In this document: piece by piece, positions 8,691 through 23,600 of the stretch
Numbering within the stretch: position 1 is the first letter of the stretch
How the letters are laid out: each line of letters begins with the position of its first letter
DNA from: Frankia sp. AiPa1
GTDB lineage: Bacteria > Actinomycetota > Actinomycetes > Frankiales > Frankiaceae
Direction of reading: 5' to 3'
Assembly (NCBI RefSeq): GCF_023243075.1
Contig: NZ_JALKFZ020000118.1
Span: forward strand, 1-54,836
Length of the DNA stretch: 54,836 nt
Position numbers and translations under genes: made by a program
The notes under the pieces: generated by a model
The model's database searches: none
What the model was told of the DNA's origin: nothing
Seen by the model: only the letters and a program-made list of their open reading frames with translations

Positions 8691-11600
8691 ATGACGACTG
8701 AGCAGGTACATCGAGACCACGCAGCGCCGACCGAGCCGGCCGATGACGCCCACCCGGTCGCCATCATCGGACTCGCCTGCCGGCTGCCACAGGCCCCGGA
8801 TCCGCAGGCGTTCTGGCGCCTGCTGCGGGAGGGCCGCAACGCCGTGATCGACACCCCTGCGGACCGGTGGCAGGTCAGCGGTGGGGCCGGCGCGCCCGCC
8901 GTGCCGCGGCACGGCGCGTTCCTCGATCAGGTGGACACGTTCGATGCCGCTTTCTTCGATCTGCCCCCCGCTCAGGCGGCCGCGACGGATCCGCAGCAGC
9001 GGCTGGCGCTGGAGCTCGGCTGGGAGGCGCTGGAGGACGCCCGGATCGTCCCCGGGCGGCTGCACGGCAGCACCACCGGCGTCTTCGTCGGGGCCACCGC
9101 GGGCGACTACACGACGGTGGCTGACCGGTCCGGGCTCGACGGGATCAGCCGACACACCCTGACTGGACTGAACCGCGGCATCATCGCCAACCGGATCTCG
9201 CGTCATCTCGGACTGCGCGGCCCCAGCATGGTGATCGACACTGGTCAGTCCTCGGCGCTGGTCGCGGTGCACGCCGCGGTGGAGGCGCTACGCCGCGGCG
9301 AGGCCGACCTGGCGCTGGCCGGTGCGGTGAGCCTGGCCCTCACCGCCGAGAGCAGTGTCGCCGCAGCCCGATTCGGAGCGCTCTCCCCGGACGGGCGCTG
9401 CTTCACCTTCGACGCCCGCGCCAACGGCTACGTCCGGGGGGAGGGTGGCGGGCTCATCGTGCTGCGCCCGCTGCGGGCCGCCCTGGCCGCCGGCGACACG
9501 ATCTACTGCGTGATCCGCGGCGGGGCCGTGACCCACGACGGAGCGACGGACGGTCTGACGGTCCCCGGTGTTGACGGGCAGCGGGCCGCGCTGCGGGCGG
9601 CCTACCACCGGGCGGCGCTCGACCCCGGCGCCGTCTCGTACGTCGAGCTTCACGGCACCGGCACGCCGACGGGCGACCCGGTGGAGGCCGCGGCGCTGGG
9701 TACCGTGATCGGCCAGGCCCGGCCGGCCGGCTCTCCGCTGCTGGTCGGTTCGGTCAAGACGAACATCGGTCACCTCGAAGGAGCCGCCGGCATCGTCGGA
9801 TTGCTCAAGGTGGCGCTGAGCCTGTGGCACGGGGAGATCCCGCCGAGCCTGAACTTCACCCGGCCCCATCCGGGCATCGCCTTCGACGAGCTGAACCTGC
9901 AGGTACAGTCCGAGCTCACCGCCTGGCCCGGCCCGGCGCACACCCGGGTCGCCGGGGTCAGCTCGGTCGGCATGGGCGGCACGAACTGCCACCTTGTCGT
10001 GTCCGCCGCGCCGCCGGCGCCCGCTGCGGACAGCACCGGCCCGGCCGCCGGCGGGGACGGGCCGGACGACCCGGCCCCGGCGGGCGGGGACGACCACGGC
10101 GGCCTGCCGCTGCCCTGGGTACTCAGCGGGCGCGGGCCGGGCGCGTTGGCGGCCGCGAGCCGCCGGCTGGCCGCCCGGCTCGACGAGCACCCGGGCGCCG
10201 ACCCCGTCGACGTCGGCCTGGCGCTGGCCACCACCCGGACCGCCTTCGAGGACCGCGCCGTCGTGCTGGGCCGCAGCGCCGACGCGCTGCGCGCCGGCCT
10301 TACCGTCCTGGCCGCGGACGGAGAGGCGGCGAACGTTGTGCGCGGCATCGTGCGCCGCGCCCCGGACGGCGGTCGGGGTCGGCTGGCCGTCCTGTTCTCC
10401 GGCCAGGGCAGCCAGCGGGTCGGCGCCGGCCGTGAGCTCTACGACGTCTTCCCGGCCTTCGCCGACGCCTTCGACGAGGTCTGTAGGCGGCTGGACCCCC
10501 ACCTGGGCCGCTCGCTGCGCGCCCTGGCCTTCGAGGGACCGCCCGACCTGCTCGGCCGTACCGGGTACACGCAACCGGCGTTGTTCGCCCTCGAGGTGGC
10601 GTCGTACCGCCTGCTGGAGCACTGGGGGGTGCGTCCCGATCTGCTGCTCGGGCATTCCGTGGGGGAGCTGGCCGCCGCGTACGTCGCGGGCGTGCTCTCG
10701 CTGCGCGACGCCGCGGCGCTGGTGGCCGCCCGGGGAAGTCTGATGCAGGCGCTACCGCCGGGCGGAACGATGGCCGCGCTGGAGGCCTCGGAGGAGGAGG
10801 TCCGTCCGCTGCTGTCAGATCGGGTCGGCCTCGGCGCCGTCAACGGGCCGAGGGCGGTGGTGGTGTCCGGTGACGACGCCGCGGTGGCGATGTTGGCCGA
10901 GCACTTTCGCGCCCTGGGCCGGCGCACCTCGCGGCTCGCGGTCAGCCACGCGTTCCACAGTCCGCGGATGGAACCGATGCTGGCATCGTTCCGCCAGGTC
11001 GCGCAGGGGTTGTCGTACTCGGCCGCGACGACGCCCGTCATCTCCAACCTCACCGGTGGCCTGGCCGGACCCGAGTCCTTCGACGCCGATCACTGGGTCG
11101 CGCACGTGCGTGCGCCCGTCCGATTCGGTGCCGGGGTGCGCGCGCTCGCCGATCTCGGCGCGACGACGTACCTCGAACTCGGGCCCGGCGCCTCGCTGAC
11201 CGCGCTGGCCCGCGATGTGCTGCGGGACGCCCCGGCCGACCACGCCGGGGCGTCCTCGGCCGCGGCCGGCACGCCGGCGTCGCCCGGTGACGAGGCGGTG
11301 CTGCTGGCGGCCCTGCGCCGGGGTCGCCCGGAGGTCGACTCCGTGCTGGCCGCCGTGGCCGGCGTCTTCGCCCACGGCGGCGACGTCGACTGGTCGGCGG
11401 TGCTAGGCCGACACGCCGGACGTCCCGTCGCGCTGCCCACCTATCCATTCCAGCGACGGCGGTACTGGCTCGATGCCGTACCACCCACCCAGCACCCGGC
11501 CGCACCGCACCCGGCTGCGGGCACCAAGCCGGACACCGACAGCGCGGCCGACGACACCGGCAGCGGCGGCATGGACGGCACCGGGGAGCGCACCGACCAT

Positions 11601-14600
11601 GCCCCCGTCGGTTCCGGTGCCGCCGACCCGGATGGCACGAACGTCTGGGCCGAGGGCCTCGCCGGGCTGGCCGAGCCCGAACGCGAGCGCCGACTGCTGG
11701 ACCTCGTCCTGACCACGGTCGCGATCGTGCAAGGCCACGTCGGCGCCGAGGAGATCGATGACCGCCGGACCTTCCGCGAGCTCGGCTTCGACTCGCTGGG
11801 CGCCGTCGAGCTGCGCGATCGGCTAAGCCGGGCGACCGGCCTGCGGCTGGCCACCGGCGTGGCCTTCAACCATCCGACCCCGACGGCGCTGGCGAGGCAC
11901 CTGCTCGCCGGGCTAGCCTCGGCCGGCACCAGCGGCCCCACGCCGAGGGCGGACCCGCGCGACGGCGCGGCGGGCGTCCCCGGCGAAGCGGGCGGTCTCG
12001 ACGAGCCGGTCGCCATCGTGGGCATGGCCTGCAGGTACCCGGGCGACGTCACGTCACCGGAGGAGCTGTGGCAGCTCGTCGCCGCCGGCACGGACGCCAT
12101 CTCCGTGTTCCCCAACGACCGCGGCTGGGACACCGAGGCCCTGTTCGATGCCGAGCCGGACCGGCCGGGCAGCTCCTACGTCCGCACCGGCGGGTTCCTG
12201 CACGACGCCGGTGAGTTCGACGCCGCCTTCTTCGGCATCGGCCCGCGCGAGGCCACGGCGATGGACCCCCAGCAGCGTCTTCTGTTGGAGACGTCGTGGG
12301 AGGCGGTGGAACGGGCCGGCATCGACCCACAGTCGCTGCGCGGCACCCGCACCGGGGTCTTTGTCGGCGGCTCGGCGCAGGACTACGGCCCACGCCTGCA
12401 CGAGCCGGCCGACGGCGCCGACGGATACCTGCTCACCGGCGGCGCCGCCAGTGTCGCCTCCGGTCGGGTCGCCTACGTGCTGGGGCTGGAGGGCCCAGCG
12501 GTCACCATCGACACGGCGTGCTCATCCTCGCTCGTCGCGCTGCACCTGGCCGGCCAGGCGCTGCGCCTGCGCGAATGCGAGCTGGCCCTTGCCGGTGGCG
12601 TCACCGTGATGGCGAGTCCGGGCATGTTCGTCGAGTTCAGCAGACAGCGTGGGCTGGCCCCGGACGGCCGGTGCAAGCCGTTCGCGGCCGCGGCCGACGG
12701 CACCGCCTGGGCCGAGGGTGTCGGCGTCCTGCTGCTGGAACGGCTCTCGGACGCCCGCCGGCACGGGCACCCGGTGCTCGCCGTCCTGCGCGGCTCGGCG
12801 GTGAACCAGGACGGGGCCAGCAACGGCCTCACCGCCCCCAACGGCCCGTCCCAGGAGCGGGTGATCCGCGCAGCGCTGGCGAGCTCCGGCCTGCGGCCCC
12901 GGGACGTGGCCGTCGTCGAGGCACATGGAACGGGCACCGCGCTGGGCGACCCGATCGAGGCCGAGGCGATCCTCGCCACCTACGGGCAGGATCGCGGCGC
13001 GCACGGGCCGGTGCTGCTGGGTTCCCTGAAGTCGAACATCGGCCACACCCAGGCGGCGGCCGGCGTCGGCGGCGTGATCAAGATGGTGCAGGCCATGCGG
13101 CACGGTGTCCTGCCAGCCACGCTGCACGTGGACGCGCCGTCCCCGCACGTCGACTGGTCGGCGGGCGAGGCCCGGCTGCTGACCGGGGCGACCGCCTGGC
13201 CGACGGGCACCAGGCCGCGCCGCGCGGGCGTGTCGTCCTTCGGGATCAGCGGCACCAACGCTCATGTGATCATCGAAGCCGCCCCCCAGCGGCAGGACTC
13301 CCCGAGCGCGGCTCCCGCGCTGCCGCCCGGCCCGGCACCGCTGACCGGCCAGGATCCTGCTGCCGGCCTGGAACCGCCGGTCACCGCGCGGGAAGCGCTC
13401 GCGGCCGCGGAGCCGGCGCTGGTGTGGCCGCTGTCCGCCCGCAGCGACGCGGCGCTACGCGAACAGGCACGTCGCCTGCACACGGCGGTGTCCGAGGCCG
13501 ACGGCGGCGAGCATCCCGGAGCCCACCCGGACACACCGCCCGGCCCGGTCGCCCGACTCCAGGACATCGGTTTCTCCCTGGGCGCTGGGCGGGCCGCCCT
13601 GGAACAGCGGGCCGCGGTCACCGCGAGCAGCGCCGCGCAGCTGCTCGCCGGGCTGGACGCCCTCGCCCGCGGCGTAGAGCACCCGGTCGTCATCCGCGGC
13701 GACGCACGGTCCGGTGCCGGCCCCACCGCGTTCCTGTTCGGCGGGCAGGGCGGGCAGCGCGCCCGGATGGGGGCGCAGCTGCGCCAGGCATGGCCCGAGT
13801 TCGCCCAGGCCTTCGACGAGGTCGTCCACGAGCTCGACCGGCAGCTGGCGGGGCTCGACCGACCGCTGTCCGAGGTGCTCGCGGCCGCCCCCGACTCCGC
13901 TGCGGCCGAGCTGCTCGACCGCACCGTCTACGCCCAGCCGGGACTGTTCGCGCTGGAGGTGGCGCTGTTCCGGCTGGTCACCTCGGTCGGAATCGTCCCC
14001 GACTTCCTGGTCGGCCACTCCATCGGTGAATTGGCAGCGGCCCACGTCGCCGGGGTGCTCTCGCTGCCCGACGCAGCCGCCCTGGTGGCCGCGCGCGGCC
14101 GGCTCATGCAGTCCGCCCGGTCCGGCGGGGCGATGATCGCCATCGCCGCCGACCCGGACGAGGTACGCGCGAGCCTGGCCGAACTGGACGCGCAGCTGGC
14201 CGTGGCCGCGGTCAACGGGCCGCGCTCGGTGGTGATCTCGGGGGACGCGGACACGGCCGAACAGGTCGCCGACCGTTTCCGGCAGCAGGGGCGACGGACC
14301 CGACGGCTGCGGGTCAGCCATGCCTTCCACTCCCCGCACATGGACGCCGTCCTGGCCGAGTTCCGCGAGATCGCGCGAGGCCTGGACTTCGCGCCGCCGC
14401 GGATCCCGCTGATCTCGACCGTGACCGGCGAACCCGCGACGGCCGACCAGCTGGCCTCCCCCGACTACTGGACCAGCCAGCTGCGCGGCACCGTGCGCTT
14501 CCACGATGGCGTGCGCACCCTCGCCGCCCGTGGTGTCACCACCTTCGTCGAACTGGGTCCGGACGCCACTCTGTCCGCGATGGCCCGGGAGTCCCTCGAC

Positions 14601-17600
14601 CCGCCGGCCACGGCCACCTCGGCCGTCCTGGTGCCGCTGCTGCGGGCGGACCGGCCCGAACCCGGCACCCTCGCCGCCGCCCTGGGCACCCTCTGGGCGC
14701 ATGGCTCGGCGCCGCGCTGGCAGACCGTCTATCCCGACTCGCACCGCATCGACCTGCCGACCTACGCCTTCCAACGCAGCCGCTACTGGCTCACCGCCGG
14801 GCCGGCGGCCGCCGCCGGGCCGGACCAGTTGGGGCATCCGCTGCTCGACACCCGGGTCGAGCTCGCCGACGGGGACGCGGTCGTGCTCACCGGGCGGCTG
14901 TCGCAGGCGGCACATCCCTGGCTGAGCGATCACACGATCGACGGACGGGTACTGCTGCCCGGTACCGCCTTCCTGGAGCTGGCGGTCATCGCCGGCGAGC
15001 AGGTCGCCGCGCCGCACCTCGCCGAGCTGACGCTGGCGGCGCCGCTGTCCGTTCCCCGGACGGGCTCGGTCCAGGTGCAGGTCGTCGTGGGTGGCCCGGA
15101 CGAGTTCGGGAGACGGGCGCTGAGCATCCATGCCCGCGCCGAGGCCGATAGCGTGGCCTCGACTCCGAGCGGCACGGCTGCGAACAACACGGCAGCGGGC
15201 TGGGCCAAGCACGCCTCGGGGACCCTGACCGCCGATCCGTCCGACGCCGGCGCGCTCCCGGCCGACCCGATCAGGCCGCAGCAGGAAGTGTGGCCGCCTC
15301 CCGGCGCCGAACCGGTCAACCTCGACGACGCGTACAGGCGGCTCGCCGAACTCGGTTACGAGTACGGACCTGCCCTGCACGGTCTGCAGCGACTCTGGCG
15401 CGACGGAGACCGGCTGCACATCGAGACCCGCCTGCCCGACCTACCGACCTTGAGTCCCAGCGGTTTCGCCCTGCATCCGGCTCTGCTGGACGCCGTGCTG
15501 CATCCGCTGGTGCAGGCGGTCGCCCCGGAGGCGGCGGTGGCGGCGCACCGGATCAGCCTGCCCTTCGTGTGGACCGGGGTGTCACTGCGCCCGGGTGGCG
15601 CCGACCCCGCCACCGCGCACTCCGCTGCGGGCCCCGCCTCCCGCCGTGTCGCGGCCCCCACCTCGCGCCGCGCCGCGCCGACGACGCTGCGCGCCACCGC
15701 CACCCACGTGGGACCGGACACCTTCGCACTGGTGCTGGCCGACGAGGACGGCGCCCAGCTTGGCTCGGTCGACTCGCTCGTCCTGCGTCCGGTGGACAAG
15801 CGCAGGCTCGGCCATTTCGGCGACGTCGCCGCGGCGCTGCACAAGCTGGCCTGGGTCCCGACATCCCTGCCTGCGGCCACGCCGCGCGTCGCCGTCCTGA
15901 CCGAGGACCTGCTGCCGGACGAGACGGGTCAGCCGGAAGGGAGGGGCCGGGCGATCGACAGCTGGCCAGCCGCAGTCGCCGAGGCCGACGTGGTCGTCGT
16001 CCCGCCACTGCCTGAGCCGGCCCCGGACGCGGCGACAGGCCTGCCGGATCGGGCCGGGCGCGCCGCCCGCCGGTCCCTGCGGCTGGTCCAGGACTGGCTC
16101 GCCACCAACCCGGGCACCGATCGCCGGCTGATGTTTGTGACCCGCGGCGCGGTGGCCACCCGGCCCGGCGAGGCGGTGCCCGACCTGGTGAACGCTCCGG
16201 TCTGGGGCCTGATCCGGGCCGCGCAGTCCGAATATCCCGGCCAGTTCGTCCTCGTCGACCAGGGCGGTGACCCCGCCCTCCACCCCCTGGGCGCACCTGC
16301 CCGGACCCAGGAGCTCGCCGGGCTCGGGCAAGTCGCGCTCGGTGACGAACCCCAGCTCGCGTTGCGGGACGGCCAGTGGCTGGTGCCGCGCCTCGTCCGG
16401 GCGGACCCGGCGTCGCGGTCGTCCCAGCCACCGACCGGGTGGGATCCGGACGGCACGGTTCTGATCACCGGGGGGACCAGCGGTCTCGGCGTGCTGCTCG
16501 CCCGCCACGTGGTCACCACCCGCGGGGCGCGCCACCTGCTGCTGGCTAGTCGGCGTGGGCCACGCACCCCGGGCGTGGACGCCTTGGTCGCCGAGCTCGC
16601 CGGCCAGGGCGCGCAGGTCACTGTGGCCGCCGTCGACGCGGCCGATCACGCGGAGCTCGCCGCCCTGCTAGCCGCGGTTCCCGCGGACCGCCCGCTCACC
16701 GCGGTGATCCATGCCGCCGGGGTTCTCGACGACGCTACCGTCACCACCCTGCGCCCCGCCCAGCTCGACGCCGTGCTGCGCCCCAAGCTCGACGCCGCCT
16801 GGAACCTGCATGAGCTCACCGCCGGACATCCGCTCGCCGAGCTCGTCCTGTTCTCCTCGATCTCGGGGCTCACCGGGACCGCCGGCCAGGCGAACTACGC
16901 CGCGGCCAACACCTTCCTGGACGCGCTCGCGGCCCACCGGCGCGCGGCGGCGCAATCCGCGGTCGCGCTGGCCTGGGGGCTGTGGGACAGCACCGCCGGG
17001 GGAATGTCCACGGGTCTGACAGCCGCCGACGTGGCCCGGTGGCGACGGGCGGGCGTCGCACCGATTGCGGCCGAGCTGGGCACCGAGCTGTTCGACACGG
17101 CGCTGGCGCACGGCGACGCGCTGGTCGTGCCGGCCCGGCTCACCCCGGGGACGATCGACGGCGAACCACCCGCCGTCCTGCGCGGCCTCGTGGCGGCCGC
17201 CGCCAGCCGCCCACGGGCGGCCGCGCAGCGCACGGGCGCCACAACCGGTGACGGTGCCGGCCTCGCCGACATCCTCGCGCTGGCCGCGCACGAGCGGACC
17301 CGGGCACTGCTGGATCTCGTCGTCAGCACCGCGGCCGTGGTGCTGGGGCACGCGCCGGACGCCGGGCTCGATCCCGATCTGTCCTTCCGCGACCTCGGTT
17401 TCGACTCCCTCGCCGGAGTCGAGCTGCGCAACCGCCTGGCCCGGCTGACCGGCCTGCCGGTACCGGCGACCGCGGTGTTCGACCACCCGTCCGCGAGCGC
17501 CCTGGCCACCTATCTGTACACCCTGCTCCCGGACGCGGCGGGCGTTTCCCGCCGGCAGGCGCCGGGCGCCGCAGCCATCCCCCGGCCGCGGGCCGCCGAC

Positions 17601-20600
17601 GATGACCCGATCGCGATCGTCGGGCTGGCCTGCCGGTACCCGGGTGACGTCCGTTCCCCCGACGACCTGTGGCGGCTGGTCGCCACAGGCACCGATGCCG
17701 TCAGCGGCTTCCCGACCAACCGAGGCTGGGATCTGGCGGCCCTCTACCATCCCGATCCCGACCATCTCGGTACCAGCTACACCCGGCACGGCGGCTTCCT
17801 GCACGACGCCGACCAGTTCGACCGCGAGTTCTTCGGCATCTCGCCGCGGGAGGCACTGGCCACCGATCCACAGCAGCGGCTGCTGTTGGAAGTGGCTTGG
17901 GAGACGTTCGAACGGGCTGGCATCGAGCCCGCGGCCCTGCGCGGCTCCCGCACCGGTGTCTTCGCCGGCGTCATGTACGACGACTACGCCGCCCGGCTAC
18001 CGGCCGCCCCTGACGACGTTCAAGGCTTCCTGCTCACCGGCAACACCTCCAGTGTGGTTTCCGGCCGGCTGGCCTACACCTACGGTCTGGAGGGGCCGGC
18101 CGTCACGGTCGACACCGCCTGCTCGTCCTCCCTGGTGGCGCTGCACCTGGCGGCAGCCGCGCTGCGTAACGGCGAGTGCGACCTGGCGCTGGCCGGCGGG
18201 GTCACCGTGATGGCCGGGCCGTCGACCTTCGTCGAGTTCAGCCGCCAGCATGGCCTGTCCGTAGACGGCCGCTGCCGGTCGTTCGCCGCCGCGGCCGACG
18301 GCACCGGCTGGAGCGAGGGCGTCGGGCTACTGCTCGTCGAGCGGCTCTCGGACGCCCGGCGCAACGGTCATCCCGTGGTGGCGCTGCTGCGCGGCTCGGC
18401 GGTGAACTCCGACGGGGCCAGCAACGGGCTGACCGCGCCGAACGGTCCGGCCCAGGAGCGGGTCATCCTGGCCGCGCTCGCCAGCGCGGGTCTGACCCCC
18501 GACGACGTCGACGCGGTCGAGGGGCACGGCACTGGAACGTCCCTCGGGGATCCGATCGAGGCCCAGGCCCTGCTCGCCACCTACGGACAGGACCGGCCGG
18601 CGCAGCGTCCCTGCTGGCTGGGTTCGCTGAAGTCCAACATCGGGCACGCGCAGGCCGCGGCCGGCGTCGGCGGCATCATCAAGATGATCGAGGCGATGCG
18701 GCACGGCGAGCTACCCCGCACGTTGCACGTCGACGCGCCGAACGAGCACGTCGACTGGGCGTCGGGCGGCGTGCGGCTGCTCACCGAGCCGGTTGCCTGG
18801 TCGCCCCCGGACGGGCGGCCACGACGGGCGGCGGTGTCGTCCTTCGGCATCAGTGGCACCAACGCGCATGTGATCCTCGAACAGGCACCGCCGGAGCAGA
18901 CCGTCCGGACCGCCGCCGATCCGGACCGCGCCGGTTCGGACCCGACCGGTCCTGACCCGGCTGGTCCGGGCGCCCGCGACGGGGCAGCGGCCGCGACGCC
19001 CGAGGCCACCCCCGTCGCCTGGGTGGTCTCGGCCCGCGACGGCGTCACGCTCGGCGCCCAGGCCCGAAAGCTACGCCAGCACGTCCTCAAGCTGCCCGAT
19101 CTGGACCCGCGCGACGTCGCCCTCTCGCTGGCGACGACCCGTGCCCGGCTCGACCGCACCGCAGTCGTGCTCGGCACGGACGTTCCTGCCCTGCTCACCG
19201 GCCTGACCGCCCTCGACCGCGGCGAGCCGCACCCCGGAGTGGTCGTCGAGTCCACGGTCCGTCACGCCCGGACCGCGGTGCTGTTCTCCGGGCAGGGCTC
19301 GCAGCGCGCCGGCGCCGGGCGGGAACTCCACCGCGACGAACCGGTCTTTCGCGCTGCGCTGCGGGAGGCCGTCGCGCAGCTCGACCCCCTGCTCGCCGCG
19401 TCGCCGGCCGGCACGAGACTGGCCGGACGGTCGCTGCTCGACGTGCTGTTCGCCACGCCTGGCAGCCCGGGCGCGGATCTGCTGGATCAGACCGAGATAA
19501 CGCAACCGGCGCTGTTCGCCCTGCAGATCGCGCTGTTCCGGCTGGCCGAGCACCGCGGGCTGGTTCCCGACTTCGTCACCGGCCACTCGATCGGCGAGCT
19601 CACCGGCGCGCACGCGGTCGGCGTGCTGTCCCTGGCGGACGCCGCCATGCTGGTGGTGCACCGCGGGCGGCTCATGCAGGCGGCCGGTGCGGGCGGGGCG
19701 ATGATCGCCCTGGCGGCCACCGAGGAGGAGGTGCTCGACTCGCTGGCCGGCCAGCAGGGGGCGGTGGCGGTTGCGGCGGTCAACGGCCCGACGTCCGTGG
19801 TGATCTCCGGGGACGCCGCCGCCACGGCCGCGGTCGCCGACGGCTGGCGGGCCCGCGGGCGGCGCACCCGCCGGCTGCGGGTCAGCCATGCCTTCCACTC
19901 CCCGCACCTGGACGCGGTCCTCGACGAGCTGCGTGCCGTGGCGGCCTCGCTGACCTTCCACCCGCCGCGGATCCCGCTGGTGTCCTCGGCAACCGGACGG
20001 GTGGCCGATCCCGAGCTGCTGCGCTCCCCGGACTACTGGGCGGGGCAGGCCCGCGGCACCGTCCGTTTCCTTGACGCCGTCCGGTACCTGGGCTCCCAGG
20101 GTGTCTCCGGATTCCTTGAGGTCGGCCCGGGCGCGGTCCTCACCGCCATGGCGGACGACTGCCTGGGACGTTCCCAGGCCCGCGCCCTCGCACCGATGCT
20201 GCGGGCGGGACGCCCCGAGGCCGAGACCGCACTGGCCGCTCTGAGCCGCCTGTATGCCCACGGCGGCACGCTCGACTGGGCCCGGACCCTGCCCGGCGCC
20301 CGGCGCCTACCGCTGCCGACCTACCCGTTCCAACACAGCCGGTACTGGCTGGAGGCTGCCCCGGCCGGGACCCAGACGGGTCCGCTCGGGCTGCGGCCCA
20401 TCCGGCACCCGCTGCTCGGCGCGACCGTGGATCTGCCCGACGACGCGGGCGTGGTGTTCACCGGTGCGATTTCCCGCACCGCCCAGCCCTGGCTGGCCGA
20501 TCACGCCGTGGACGGTCGACCGGTGCTGCCCGGGGCCGCGCTGGTCGACCTGGCCCTACGGGCCGCCGAGCAGGTCGGCGCGGACACGGTCCGGGAGCTC

Positions 20601-23600
20601 ACCCTGGACCGTCCGCTTGCGCTGCCCGACCAGATGGAGATCCACATCCGGGTGATGATCGGCGCCCCGGGCTCGGACGGCAGCCGTCCGCTGACCATCC
20701 ACTCCAGCCTGGCGGCGGACGAGCGGCCGATCTGGACCCGGCATGCGGTCGGCACGCTCGCCGCGGCCTTGTCCGAGCCCGATGGCGAGGACGGATCGAA
20801 CACTCAGGATTCCGCCGCATGGCCGCCGGCGACCGCGACGGAGGTCTCCCTCGACGCGGCCTACGACCTGATGGCAGCGTACGGCTACGACTACGGCCCG
20901 GCATTCCAGGGCCTACGGCGGCTGTGGCGCGATGGTGACATCAGCCACGCCATGGTGGAATTGCCCGCCCCCGAGCCTGGTTTCGGTGTGCACCCGGCGC
21001 TGCTCGACGCGGCGCTACATCCCCTTGCGTTCCAGACCGCCACGACGCACCGCGACGCCCTCGCCCGCGGCGCAGACACGTCCGACACATCCAACCCCGA
21101 CATGCCGGGCGCTGACAAGTTCGTTCCCGGCGCCACGGCGGCCGCCGCACTGCGGGTGCCCTGGCGCTGGGCGGGGGTGCGGCTGCACCCCGCCACCGGC
21201 ACCGGCACCGCCACCGCCACCGGCACGCGGGTACGCATCACACCCACGGCGCCGGACACGGTGTCGCTGACCATCAGCGACGAGCACGGGGCGTCGATCG
21301 TGACGGTGGACGCCCTGACCCTCGCGGCGGTCAGCCGCAGCCGGTTCGCGGCCACCGCGACCACCAACTCGCTGTTCGTCCCAGACTGGACGCCGGTACC
21401 CGGCCCCCTGGTGGACATCCCGCCGAGCTGGACAGTCCTCGATCTGCGCACCGACAGCACCGACAGCACAGACGCCGCAGCGGCGGCCCGGCATCTCACC
21501 CACGCCGCGCTGCGCGCCGTCCAGGACTGGCTGAGCGCGCAGCCAGCCCCCGACGACCGGTTGGTGATCGTGACCCACGGCGCCGTCGCCGTGACGTCCG
21601 ACGAGGCCGGGCCCCGTCCAGAAGCAGCGGCGGTCTGGGGGCTCGTCCGCAGCGCACAGACTGAACACCCCGACCGGTTCGTCCTCGTCGACGTCGCCGC
21701 CGACGCCCATCCGCCCACGACGCTGCCAGCAGGCGAGCCGCAGCTCGCGCTGCGGGCGGCGGGCGGGTTCGCACCCCGGCTGGTCCGGGCGCCGACGCAC
21801 CGCAGCGCCGGTCCCGACGCCGCTGCCAGCCAGCCGGCTGGCAGCGGCACATCGGTCGGTGCCGGGACGGTCCTCGTCACCGGTGCGACCGGCCTGATCG
21901 GCGGGCTCGTCGCTCGGCGGCTGGTGACCGGGCACGGCGCCCGCCGGCTGCTGCTGGTCAGCCGGCGCGGCCCGGCTGCCGCCGGTGCGCCTGAGCTGGT
22001 CGCCGAGCTGCGCGCGCTCGGGACGGAGGTCGACCTCGCCGCCTGCGACGTGACTGACCGCGAGGCGCTGCGGGCGTTGCTCGCCGGCCTGCCGGCGCAG
22101 CACCCGCTTACCGCTGTCGTACACGCGGCAGGTGTGCTCGACGACGGGATCGTCGCCTCACTCACCTCAGATCGCCTGGACGCCGTGCTGGCGCCCAAGA
22201 CCGATGCGGCCTGGAACCTGCACGAGCTCACCGCCGATCTGGACCTTGCGTCCTTCGTGCTGTTCTCCTCGGTGACCGGGACGGTCGGCACGGCCGGGCA
22301 GGCAAACTACGCCGCCGCGAACGCCTTCCTCGACGCCCTGGCCCAGCACCGCCGCACCCGCGGGCTGCCCGCGGTCTCCCTGGCCTGGGGACTGTGGGGC
22401 GCGACGACGGGCCTGGGTGCAGAGCTGGCCCGCGCGGACCTGGCCCGGATAGCCCGCCTCGGCATCGTCCCGATGTCAGACGAGGAGGGCCTGCACCTGT
22501 TCGACGCCGCGCTCGGCGGCGACCACCCGGTCGTCATCGCGGCCCAGATCGAGCTCGCCGGTCTGTCGGCCGAGGCGGTACCGCCGCCGCTGCGCGGCCT
22601 GGCCGGCGCCCCGCGACGCACCGGTACCACCAGCTCCCATCCGCACGCGCAGGCCGGCGACCTGGCCGCGCGGCTCGCCGAACTGACGAACGAGGCAGAA
22701 CGGCGCGACGCCGTCGCCGACCTCGTCCAGCAGACCGTCGCCACAGTGCTCGGTTATCAGGCCGGCGACGCACTCGACGTCGCCCGGGCGTTTACCGAAC
22801 TCGGCTTCGACTCGCTCACCGCGGTCGAACTGCGCAACCGGCTGACCGCGGCCACCGGGCTCCCGCTGCCAAGCACCCTGGTCTTCGACCACCCGACCCC
22901 GACCGCCCTCGCCGACCATCTGTTCACCGACCATCTCGCGGTCCTCACCACGCTTACCACCGGTGAGTCGGGTGGACCAGGCGGCCCCACCGACCCTGGG
23001 CCGGTTCCCGCAGCGGCCGGACCATCCAGTCGCAACAACGCCACCGCCGTCGACCCGCGGGTGACCTCCGACGACGACCAGATCGTGATCGTCGGAATGG
23101 CCTGCCGCCTGCCCGGCGGCGTGCACAGTCCGGACGACCTGTGGCGGCTGCTGATCGACGGCACCGACGCCGTGACCGGCTTCCCCACCGACCGCGGCTG
23201 GGACCTGGACCGCCTTTACCATCCGGATCCGGACCATCCCGGGACCAGCTACACCCGGCACGGCGGCTTCCTGCACGACGCCGGCGACTTCGACCCCGAG
23301 TTCTTCGGGATCTCCCCGCGGGAGGCGCTGGCCATCGACCCCCAACAGCGCATACTGCTCGAGACGGCGTGGGAGGCATGCGAAGCGGCCGGGATCGACC
23401 CCACAAGCCTCGCCGGCACCTCCACGGGCGTCTTCGCCGGGGTCATGTACGACGATTACGGGGCCCGGCTGCACCAGTCGGCGACCGCACCGGCCGGGTT
23501 TGAGGGCTATCTGGTCAGCGGTAGCGCGGGCAGCGTCGCCTCGGGCCGGATAGCTTACGCTCTCGGGCTGGAGGGGCCTGCCGTGACCGTCGACACCGCC

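Noticed and set aside
13455..15419. 654-codon minus-strand ORF inside the PKS
   Set aside because: Antisense shadow of conserved AT and DH domains caused by high GC.
21180..21235. ACCGGC/ACCGCC short repeats inside PKS module 2
   Set aside because: They encode a Thr/Ala/Gly-rich linker in the DH domain and are ordinary codon-level repetition rather than a separate element.
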